Shown here one piece after another: positions 47,040-53,165 of a stretch of DNA of 53,165 nt. The translations under genes were made by a program, and so were the position numbers. The DNA is from Streptomyces sp. ADI96-02 (lineage in GTDB: Bacteria > Actinomycetota > Actinomycetes > Streptomycetales > Streptomycetaceae). The notes under the pieces were generated by a model. It saw only the letters and a program-made list of their open reading frames with translations, did no database searches and was not told where the DNA came from. Numbering within the stretch: the first letter of the stretch is position 1; each line of letters begins with the position of its first letter. The DNA lies in assembly GCF_003846185.1 (NCBI RefSeq), contig NZ_ML123034.1, forward strand, positions 4,626,250-4,679,414, written 5' to 3'.

Positions 47040-47111
47040 TGCCCCCGGCAGGATTCGAACCTGCGCACCCGGCTCCGGAGGCCGATGCTCTATCCCCTGA
47101 GCTACGGGGGC
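47040..47111 (-). tRNA. tRNA-Arg, anticodon CCG
   Basis: A 72-base cloverleaf: acceptor GCCCCCG/CGGGGGC with discriminator A, D arm GCTC-AGGGGATA-GAGC, anticodon stem TCGGC/GCCGG with loop CTCCGGA (anticodon CCG at 47076-47078, reading CGG), and T arm with GTTCGAATC. CCA is not encoded. It is followed by a strong terminator. Confidence 0.97.
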
Positions 47112-47287
47112 GTGTCGCGGTGTTGCTCTGCGACGGGTGAAACACTACCAGCTCCCGCAGGGTGTCCGTGAACAGGTATTCCGCCCCGCCGCCGCGCCGT
47201 TTCCTCCCGGTCGGCGGGGGCGGAAGCGGGGGCCACCCGTCCGGGGCGGAAGTGGGCAAAACCCGGACGCGACCGCGGCGGCCCGCC

Positions 47288-47293
47288 TACCCT
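47288..47293 (+). promoter_or_regulatory. -10 element TACCCT for leaderless receiver gene
   Basis: TACCCT, six bases, then GTG at 47300. Confidence 0.5.
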
Positions 47294-47299
47294 CGAAGG

Positions 47300-47734
47300 G
47301 TGTCAGGGGTGTACGGCCGCGTGCTTGTTGTCGACGACAACAAGGTCATCCGGCAGCTGATCAGGGTCAATCTCGAACTTGAGGGGTTCGAGGTCATGAC
47401 CGCGGCCGACGGCGTCGAGTGCCTGGACCTGGTCCACCGGTTCCGCCCCGACGCGATCACCCTCGACGTCGCGATGCCACGGCTCGACGGACTCCAGACC
47501 GCGTCGCGGCTGCGCTCGGACCCCCGCACCCGCAGCCTGCCCATCGCCGTCATCAGCGCCTGCACCCCGTACGAGGTGGACGCCGGGGTGTCCGCCGGGG
47601 TGGACGCGTTCCTGGCGAAGCCGTTCGAGCCGAGCGAGCTGGTGCGGATCATGCGCCGGCTGGTGACCGGCGAGGAGTGGCCCGTGGCGGAGGGCCGCCG
47701 GGGGGCCGGACGGGCGGGCAGCACGGCCGGCTGA
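47300..47734 (+). CDS. stand-alone receiver-domain response regulator
   Basis: 144 residues from the GTG at 47300. A single CheY-like receiver: VLVVDDN (acidic pair), phospho-acceptor Asp56 in TLDVAMP, the Ser of ISAC, and Lys107 in LAKPFEPSE. There is no output domain beyond a short Gly/Arg-rich tail, so it signals by protein contact. No kinase is adjacent. It lies between tRNA-Arg (divergent) and the ArgRS-like gene (same strand, 55 bases on). A GTG at 47309 is an alternative start. Confidence 0.88.
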   Translation: MSGVYGRVLVVDDNKVIRQLIRVNLELEGFEVMTAADGVECLDLVHRFRPDAITLDVAMPRLDGLQTASRLRSDPRTRSLPIAVISACTPYEVDAGVSAGVDAFLAKPFEPSELVRIMRRLVTGEEWPVAEGRRGAGRAGSTAG

Positions 47735-47777
47735 CCGCATGGCGGAACCGGGTCGCGGAGTGCCCCCCGGCCTCGCC

Positions 47778-47783
47778 TACGCT
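47778..47783 (+). promoter_or_regulatory. -10 element TACGCT for leaderless nrtL
   Basis: TACGCT, six bases, then GTG at 47790. This decides the start over an in-frame ATG at 47739. Confidence 0.55.
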
Positions 47784-47789
47784 TGTCCC

Positions 47790-48938
47790 GTGACCCCCGC
47801 CGATCTCTCCCGAACCGTGCTGCACGCCGTGCGCCGCGCGGTCGACGAGGATGCGCTGCGCGCGCCCGTGCCCGCACGCGTACGGGTGGAGAGGACACGG
47901 CCCGGCGGCACCGGCGACTACGCCTGCGCCGTCGCGCTCCAGCTCGCCGGGCCCGCCGCCCTGCCCGCCCTGGAGGTCGCGCGCATCCTGCGGGAGCGCG
48001 TCGCCGCCGAGCCCGGCATCGGACGGGTCGAGATCACCGGACCGGGATTCCTCAGCCTCACCCTCGGCGCCCCGGCCGACCGCCACCGGGCCCTCCTCGA
48101 CGCCGTACGGCGGCAGGGCCCCGCGTACGGGCACGGAGACGCGCTCCGGGCCGAGGTCCTGCAGTTCCAGCACGCGTCCGAGGTCCGCGCCGCTGTCACC
48201 GCTCAGACCGTGCGCCGGCTCCTCGCCGCCCAGGGCGCCCGGGTCCGGATCAGCTGCCGGGCAGCCGCGTCCGACCCTGACTGGGCCCGCCTGGGCGTCA
48301 CCGTCGACGCGCACGGCACCGCCCCCGGCCCGCTCGCCGAGATCCGGCCCGTCCCCGCCGGGGCCACCGCGGGGGAGCTGCTGCAACGGCTCGGGCCCGA
48401 CGCGGCCCGCTGGGGGCTGCTGCGGACCGCCGGGCACGACCGGGCCGACCTCGGTCCCGGGCTGCTCGTCCAGGGCGAGGCCAACACGCTCTTCCGGGTC
48501 CGGTACGCCCATGCCAGGGTGCGCGCCCTGACCCGCGGGGCCGGCCTCCTCGGCTTCGCCGCCGAGCCGGCCGAGCCCGCCGGGACGGCTGCGTACGGTG
48601 ACGCCTCCGCCGTGGACGGACCCGCCGGTACGGCTGCGTACGGCGCGGGCCGCGTCTCGTACGACAGCGCCGCCCGTCCCCTCCTCGACCTCATCGCCGA
48701 CCACCCCGGCGTCCTCCTCGCCGCCGCCCGCCACCGCGCGCCCGACCGGCTCGCCCGGCACCTGGAAGCCGTCGCGCACGCCTTCTCCGACTTCCACGAC
48801 GCGTGCCCGCCGCTGCCCTCGGGCGACGAGAAACCCTCGGCCGCCCACCGTTCCCGGCTGGCCCTCGCCGAAGCCGCCGGGACGGTGCTGGCAGGCGGCC
48901 TGTCCCTGCTCGGTATCGACGCGCCCGAACACCTCTGA
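47790..48938 (+). CDS. nrtL: ArgRS-related anticodon-binding protein (NrtL type), catalytically degenerate
   Basis: 382 residues against about 550-590 for arginyl-tRNA synthetase. It keeps the ArgRS N-terminal domain (ARILRERVAAEPGIGRVEIT, then GPGFLSLTL) and the C-terminal DALR anticodon-binding domain (VRYAHARVRAL; ARHLEAVAHAFSDFHDAC; SLLGIDAPEHL). The Rossmann core is cut down: where HIGH belongs the sequence reads VLQFQHASEVRAAV, and KMSKS is absent, so it cannot aminoacylate. It probably binds tRNA-Arg or acts as a regulator. It lies just upstream of lysA, the position of argS in mycobacteria and corynebacteria, and close to a tRNA-Arg gene. Confidence 0.88.
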   Translation: MTPADLSRTVLHAVRRAVDEDALRAPVPARVRVERTRPGGTGDYACAVALQLAGPAALPALEVARILRERVAAEPGIGRVEITGPGFLSLTLGAPADRHRALLDAVRRQGPAYGHGDALRAEVLQFQHASEVRAAVTAQTVRRLLAAQGARVRISCRAAASDPDWARLGVTVDAHGTAPGPLAEIRPVPAGATAGELLQRLGPDAARWGLLRTAGHDRADLGPGLLVQGEANTLFRVRYAHARVRALTRGAGLLGFAAEPAEPAGTAAYGDASAVDGPAGTAAYGAGRVSYDSAARPLLDLIADHPGVLLAAARHRAPDRLARHLEAVAHAFSDFHDACPPLPSGDEKPSAAHRSRLALAEAAGTVLAGGLSLLGIDAPEHL

Positions 48939-48960
48939 CGAAATCCGAGAGACCACCACC

Positions 48961-50352
48961 ATGAGCCGATCCGCTCACCCCGCCGGCCCCCGTTACGCCG
49001 ACGTCCTCCCCGAGGGCCACTACACCGCTCCCGCCGCCGACCTGAACGCCCTTGACCCGAAGGTCTGGTCCCGTACGGTCACCCGCGACGCGGACGGCGC
49101 CCTCACCGTCGGCGGGATGGCCGTCGCGCGGCTCGCCGAGGAGTTCGGCACCCCGGCATACTTCCTCGACGAGAGCGACTTCCGCGCCCGCTGCCGCGCC
49201 TGGTCCGAAGCCTTCGGGCCGGACGCCGACGTCTTCTACGCCGGGAAGGCGTTCCTCTCCCGGGCCGTCGTGCGCTGGCTCGCGGAGGAGGGACTGAACC
49301 TCGACGTCTGCTCCGGCGGCGAGCTGGCCACCGCCCTGGACGCCGGGATGCCCGCCGAGCGCATCGCCTTCCACGGCAACAACAAGACCGCCGCCGAGAT
49401 CGAGCGCGCCGTCGAGGCGGGCGTCGGGCGGATCGTGCTCGACTCCTTCCAGGAGATCGTCCGCGTCGCCCACATCGCCCAGCGGCACGGCACGCGCCAG
49501 CGGGTGCAGATCCGGGTCACCGTCGGCGTGGAGGCGCACACGCACGAGTTCATCGCCACCGCGCACGAGGACCAGAAGTTCGGGATCGCGCTGGCCGGCG
49601 GTCAGGCCGCCGAAGCGGTGCGCCGCGCCCTCACGCTCGACGGTCTGGAACTCGTCGGCATCCACTCGCACATCGGCTCGCAGATCTTCGACATGGCCGG
49701 CTTCGAGGTCTCCGCCCGGCGCGTGGTCCAGCTGCTCGCCCAGGTGCGCGACGAGCACGGCGTCGAACTGCCCGAGATCGACCTCGGCGGCGGCCTCGGC
49801 ATCGCGTACACCTCCGAGGACGACCCCCGCGAGCCGCACGAGATCGCCAAGGCGCTCAGCGACATCGTCGTCCGCGAGTGCCAGGCCGCGAAGCTCCGCA
49901 CCCCGCGCATCTCCGTCGAGCCGGGCCGGGCCATCGTCGGGCCCACCGCGTTCACGCTCTACGAGGTCGGCACGATCAAGCCGCTCGAAGGACTGCGCAC
50001 CTATGTCAGCGTCGACGGCGGGATGTCGGACAATATCCGCACCGCCCTGTACGACGCCGAGTACAGCGTGGCGCTCGTCTCGCGCACCTCGGACGCCGAG
50101 CCGATGCTCGTCCGGGTCGTCGGCAAGCACTGCGAGAGCGGGGACATCGTGGTCAAGGACGCGTTCCTGCCCGCGGACCTGGCCCCCGGCGACCTCATCG
50201 CCGTCCCGGCGACCGGCGCGTACTGCCGGTCCATGGCGAGCAACTACAACCACGCCCTGCGCCCGCCGGTCGTCGCCGTGCGGGACGGAGAGGCGCGCGT
50301 CATCGTCCGGCGCGAGACGGAGGAAGATCTTCTGCGTCTCGATGTCGGCTGA
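48961..50352 (+). CDS. lysA: diaminopimelate decarboxylase
   Basis: 463 residues from the ATG at 48961, 22 bases after nrtL. A fold-type III PLP enzyme: the PLP lysine is Lys96 in VFYAGKAFLS; HGNNK, HSHIGSQIFD, EPGRAIVG and CESGDIV supply phosphate- and substrate-binding positions. It converts meso-diaminopimelate to L-lysine, the last step of lysine synthesis, and competes with the cell wall for diaminopimelate. It is probably in one transcript with nrtL. The hom gene follows after 96 bases that include a small hairpin at the lysA stop. Confidence 0.97.
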   Translation: MSRSAHPAGPRYADVLPEGHYTAPAADLNALDPKVWSRTVTRDADGALTVGGMAVARLAEEFGTPAYFLDESDFRARCRAWSEAFGPDADVFYAGKAFLSRAVVRWLAEEGLNLDVCSGGELATALDAGMPAERIAFHGNNKTAAEIERAVEAGVGRIVLDSFQEIVRVAHIAQRHGTRQRVQIRVTVGVEAHTHEFIATAHEDQKFGIALAGGQAAEAVRRALTLDGLELVGIHSHIGSQIFDMAGFEVSARRVVQLLAQVRDEHGVELPEIDLGGGLGIAYTSEDDPREPHEIAKALSDIVVRECQAAKLRTPRISVEPGRAIVGPTAFTLYEVGTIKPLEGLRTYVSVDGGMSDNIRTALYDAEYSVALVSRTSDAEPMLVRVVGKHCESGDIVVKDAFLPADLAPGDLIAVPATGAYCRSMASNYNHALRPPVVAVRDGEARVIVRRETEEDLLRLDVG

Positions 50353-50448
50353 CGAAATATTCGTCTCAGGATCCGGACGACGGACAGAAACCCCCGTCCG
50401 GTGAGTGAGACTGGTCCACACATGAGCATGGATGAGAAACGAGGTCGG

Positions 50449-51750
50449 ATGATGCGTACGCGTCCGCTGAAGGTGGCGCTGCTGGGCTGTGGAGTGGTCG
50501 GCTCAGAGGTGGCGCGCATCATGACGACGCACGCCGACGACCTCGCCGCGCGCATCGGCGCGCCGGTCGAGCTCGCGGGCGTCGCCGTGCGCCGCCCCTC
50601 CAAGGTGCGTGAGGGCATCGACCCCGCACTGGTCACCACCGACGCCACCGCCCTGGTCCGGCGGGGCGACATCGACGTCGTCATCGAGGTCATCGGCGGC
50701 ATCGAGCCCGCCCGCACGCTCATCACCACCGCCTTCGAGCACGGGGCGAGCGTCGTCTCCGCCAACAAGGCGCTGCTCGCCGAGGACGGCGCGGCCCTCC
50801 ACGCGGCGGCCGAGGAACACGGCCGCGACCTCTACTACGAGGCCGCCGTCGCCGGAGCCATCCCGCTGGTGCGACCGCTGCGCGAGTCGCTGGCCGGCGA
50901 CAAGGTCAACCGGGTGCTCGGCATCGTCAACGGCACCACCAACTTCATCCTCGACAAGATGGACACCAGCGGCGCCGGCTACTCCGAGGCGCTCGACGAG
51001 GCCACCGCCCTCGGGTACGCCGAGGCCGACCCGACCGCCGACGTCGAAGGCTTCGACGCCGCCGCGAAGGCCGCGATCCTCGCCGGCATCGCCTTCCACA
51101 CGCGGGTGAGGATCGGCGACGTGCACCGCGAGGGCATCACCGAGGTCACCGCCGCCGACATCGCCTCCGCGCGCCGGATGGGCTGCACCGTCAAGCTCCT
51201 CGCCATCTGCGAGCGCGCCGCCGACGGCCGGTCCGTCACCGCCCGCGTGCACCCGGCGATGATCCCGCTCAGCCATCCGCTCGCCTCGGTCCGCGAGGCG
51301 TACAACGCCGTCTTCATCGAGGCGGAGGCCGCCGGCCAGCTGATGTTCTACGGCCCCGGAGCCGGCGGCGCCCCCACGGCCTCCGCGGTCCTCGGCGACC
51401 TGGTCGCGGTCTGCCGCAACAAGCTCGGCGAGGCCACCGGCCCCGGCGAGTCCGCCTACACGCGCCTGCCCGTCAGCCCCATGGGCGACGTCGTCACGCG
51501 CTACCACATCAGCCTCGACGTGGCCGACAAGCCGGGCGTGCTCGCCCAGGTCGCGACGGTCTTCGCCGAGCAGGGCGTATCCATCGACACGGTGCGCCAG
51601 CAGGGCCGTCCGGACGGAGACGGCGAGGCGTCCCTCGTCGTCGTCACCCACCGCGCGCCCGACGCCGCCCTCTCCGGGACCGTCGAGGCGCTGCGCAAGC
51701 TCGACACCGTGCGCGGTGTCGCCAGCATCATGCGTGTTGAAGGGGAGTAA
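50449..51750 (+). CDS. hom: homoserine dehydrogenase with ACT domain
   Basis: 433 residues from ATG at 50449 (or the adjacent ATG at 50452), preceded by GAGG. The NAD(P) domain has VALLGCGVVGSEV, the catalytic domain has SANKALLAEDG (Lys107) and NGTTNFILDKM, and a C-terminal ACT domain (about 350-430) begins after TRYHISLDVADKPGVLAQV. It reduces aspartate semialdehyde to homoserine, the branch to threonine and methionine. The ACT domain predicts feedback inhibition by threonine. thrC follows after seven bases. Confidence 0.97.
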   Translation: MMRTRPLKVALLGCGVVGSEVARIMTTHADDLAARIGAPVELAGVAVRRPSKVREGIDPALVTTDATALVRRGDIDVVIEVIGGIEPARTLITTAFEHGASVVSANKALLAEDGAALHAAAEEHGRDLYYEAAVAGAIPLVRPLRESLAGDKVNRVLGIVNGTTNFILDKMDTSGAGYSEALDEATALGYAEADPTADVEGFDAAAKAAILAGIAFHTRVRIGDVHREGITEVTAADIASARRMGCTVKLLAICERAADGRSVTARVHPAMIPLSHPLASVREAYNAVFIEAEAAGQLMFYGPGAGGAPTASAVLGDLVAVCRNKLGEATGPGESAYTRLPVSPMGDVVTRYHISLDVADKPGVLAQVATVFAEQGVSIDTVRQQGRPDGDGEASLVVVTHRAPDAALSGTVEALRKLDTVRGVASIMRVEGE

Positions 51751-51757
51751 AGGACCC

Positions 51758-52828
51758 ATGACCAGCAAGGGCACCCACCAGTGGCGCGGAATCATCGAGG
51801 AGTACCGGGACCGGCTCCCGGTCACGAGCACGACGCCGGTCGTCACGCTCCGTGAGGGCGGCACGCCGCTCGTCCCGGCGCAGGTCCTCTCCGAGCGCAC
51901 GGGCTGCGAGGTGCACCTCAAGGTCGAGGGCGCCAATCCCACGGGTTCGTTCAAGGACCGCGGGATGACCATGGCCATCACCCGGGCCAAGGAGGAGGGC
52001 GCCAAGGCCGTCATCTGCGCCTCCACCGGCAACACCTCCGCCTCCGCCGCGGCGTACGCGGTGCGCGCGGGCATGGTCTGCGCCGTCCTCGTGCCGCAGG
52101 GCAAGATCGCGCTCGGCAAGATGGGCCAGGCGCTCGTGCACGGCGCCAAGATCCTCCAGGTCGACGGCAACTTCGACGACTGCCTGACGCTGGCCCGCTC
52201 GCTCTCCGACAACTACCCGGTGGCGCTGGTCAATTCGGTGAACCCGGTCCGGATCGAGGGCCAGAAGACCGCCGCGTTCGAGATCGTCGACGCGCTCGGC
52301 GACGCCCCCGACATCCACGTCCTGCCGGTCGGCAACGCGGGCAACATCACCGCGTACTGGAAGGGCTACACCGAGTACGCGGGCGACGGCGTCTCGACGC
52401 GCACCCCGCGCATGTGGGGCTTCCAGGCGTCCGGCTCCGCGCCCATCGTCCGCGGCGAGGTCGTCAAGGACCCCTCGACCATCGCCACCGCGATCCGGAT
52501 CGGCAACCCGGCCTCCTGGAACTACGCGCTCGCCGCGCGCGACGAGTCCGGCGGGTCCATCGACGAGGTGACGGACCGGCAGATCCTGTCCGCCTACCGC
52601 CTGTTGGCCTCGCAGGAGGGCGTGTTCGTGGAGCCAGCCTCGGCCGCCTCCGTCGCCGGTCTGCTCAAGGCCGCCGAGGAGGGCAGGGTCGATCCCGGCC
52701 AGCGGATCGTCTGCACGGTCACCGGCAACGGCCTCAAGGACCCCGACTGGGCCGTCGCGGGCGCCCCGCAGCCGGTGACGGTCCCGGTCGACTCGGCCGC
52801 CGCCGCGCGGAAGCTCGGACTCGTCTGA
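51758..52828 (+). CDS. thrC: threonine synthase
   Basis: 356 residues. A PLP-dependent fold-type II enzyme: Lys66 in GANPTGSFKDRGM binds PLP, the STGNTSASAAAYA loop binds substrate carboxylate, and PVGNAGNI holds the PLP phosphate. It converts O-phosphohomoserine to threonine in the cytosol. It starts seven bases after hom, so it is in the same operon. It is the short actinobacterial/Bacillus form rather than the longer enterobacterial type. thrB is expected next but is not in the window. Confidence 0.97.
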   Translation: MTSKGTHQWRGIIEEYRDRLPVTSTTPVVTLREGGTPLVPAQVLSERTGCEVHLKVEGANPTGSFKDRGMTMAITRAKEEGAKAVICASTGNTSASAAAYAVRAGMVCAVLVPQGKIALGKMGQALVHGAKILQVDGNFDDCLTLARSLSDNYPVALVNSVNPVRIEGQKTAAFEIVDALGDAPDIHVLPVGNAGNITAYWKGYTEYAGDGVSTRTPRMWGFQASGSAPIVRGEVVKDPSTIATAIRIGNPASWNYALAARDESGGSIDEVTDRQILSAYRLLASQEGVFVEPASAASVAGLLKAAEEGRVDPGQRIVCTVTGNGLKDPDWAVAGAPQPVTVPVDSAAAARKLGLV

Positions 52829-52832
52829 CCGG

Positions 52833-52911
52833 TCCGAAGGGTTCCGACGGGTCCTCCGAAGGGTTCCGGCGGGTCCGAGGGATTCCGACCGGTCCGAAGG
52901 ATCGCGACAAC
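52833..52911. repeat. four 19-bp imperfect tandem repeats after thrC
   Basis: TCCGAAGGGTTCCGACGGG at 52833, with related copies at 52855, 52874 and 52893. The last three are contiguous. The array begins five bases after the thrC stop. Confidence 0.75.
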
Positions 52912-52941
52912 CGGCTCAACCAGCCCTTTTCGGGGCGGAGA

Positions 52942-52985
52942 GCGCATAGGAGGCGGGCGACACGCATCGTGCGCCTCCTGTGCGC
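52942..52985 (+). terminator. long stem-loop after thrC
   Basis: Fourteen paired bases (52942-52955 with 52972-52985, one G-T pair) around a 16-base loop. It may be the terminator of lysA-hom-thrC or a leader structure of the next gene. Confidence 0.5.
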
Positions 52986-53165
52986 CCTATGTCGCCACAG
53001 AACCTTCCTTCGATAAGCTGGGTACCTGCCCGCCCGACGTCCGCCCGAGGGGGCCGCCGCGGCATGGTCGCCGCCGAGGCCATCGGGCCGGCCACGGACC
53101 TCCGCGCCTCCGGAGCGTCCCGCGCGCCACGCCCCCGCACCCCTTGCCCGCCCGCCCCCACGTAT

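Larger units (their letters stand above)
52829..53165 (+). other. 337-bp region after thrC, no gene identified
   Basis: Holds four 19-bp repeats (52833-52911) and a long hairpin (52942-52985), then TTCGATAAGCT around 53008, which could be a -10 region for the next gene. A reading frame from the ATG at 53064 is open to the end but shows no recognisable protein. Confidence 0.5.

Noticed and set aside
47040..47111. Integration site of a mobile element at tRNA-Arg
   Set aside because: tRNA genes are common att sites, but no integrase, no duplicated 3' tRNA fragment and no foreign genes are seen on either side.
53064..53165. Start of the next gene (possibly thrB) at the window end
   Set aside because: The open frame from the ATG shows none of the N-terminal features of homoserine kinase, so it cannot be supported.

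Overview
The window is a piece of a Streptomyces-type actinobacterial chromosome. The signs are very high G+C, frequent GTG/TTG starts, 4-bp ATGA/GTGA/TTGA overlaps, several leaderless promoters, a complete conservon, a bacterial Ku/LigD pair and the lysA-hom-thrC order. From memory, and unchecked, the order kgd, two-component pair, lon, ... ku, ... lysA-hom-thrC resembles the core chromosome of S. coelicolor. I see no insertion sequence, prophage, CRISPR array or plasmid gene. 42 protein genes and one tRNA are supported.

Layout. 0.1-4.4 kb: a quinone-oxidoreductase-like enzyme, a coupled DUF4097-padR operon and two small or unknown genes. 4.5-10.4 kb: the large 2-oxoglutarate metabolism enzyme (Kgd/SucA type) and a two-component pair. 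10.6-16.7 kb: a spermidine-synthase-like protein, lon with candidate ClgR and HspR operators, a lipoprotein deacetylase, a MarR regulator and a PP2C-like protein. 17.1-23.1 kb: a conservon (cvnA-B-C-D) running into a styrene-monooxygenase-like flavoprotein. 23.2-27.5 kb: a secreted NlpC/P60 hydrolase and a membrane-anchored beta-propeller protein whose kinase domain has lost its catalytic residues. 27.5-31.0 kb: a TetR/small-protein operon and two different divergently oriented diiron carboxylate proteins, with a short tandem-repeat array between them. 31.0-37.9 kb: an amidase, an extra FtsW/RodA-class B PBP pair, a secreted SH3-like protein, and a lipoprotein-histidine kinase pair with no response regulator beside it. 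38.0-40.4 kb: a HEAT-repeat protein coupled to a zinc-ribbon protein. 40.7-42.9 kb: divergent ligD-type polymerase and ku for non-homologous end joining. 43.2-47.0 kb: an intact Ser/Thr kinase, a large membrane protein and a small ORF. 47.0-52.8 kb: tRNA-Arg(CCG), a stand-alone receiver protein, a degenerate arginyl-tRNA synthetase relative (NrtL type), then lysA, hom and thrC.

How it fits together. Most genes are housekeeping or envelope and signalling functions. Three spots stand out. First, the catalytically dead ArgRS relative sits where argS sits in mycobacteria and corynebacteria (argS-lysA-hom-thrC) and lies next to a tRNA-Arg gene. Second, the AurF-type and R2-type diiron proteins share one divergent intergenic region that carries six 14-15 bp repeats. 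Third, a pseudokinase is fused to an extracellular beta-propeller, and an intact Ser/Thr kinase is encoded about 16 kb away. Several intergenic regions carry clear operator-like symmetry (DUF4097-padR, lon, deacetylase/marR, cvnA).
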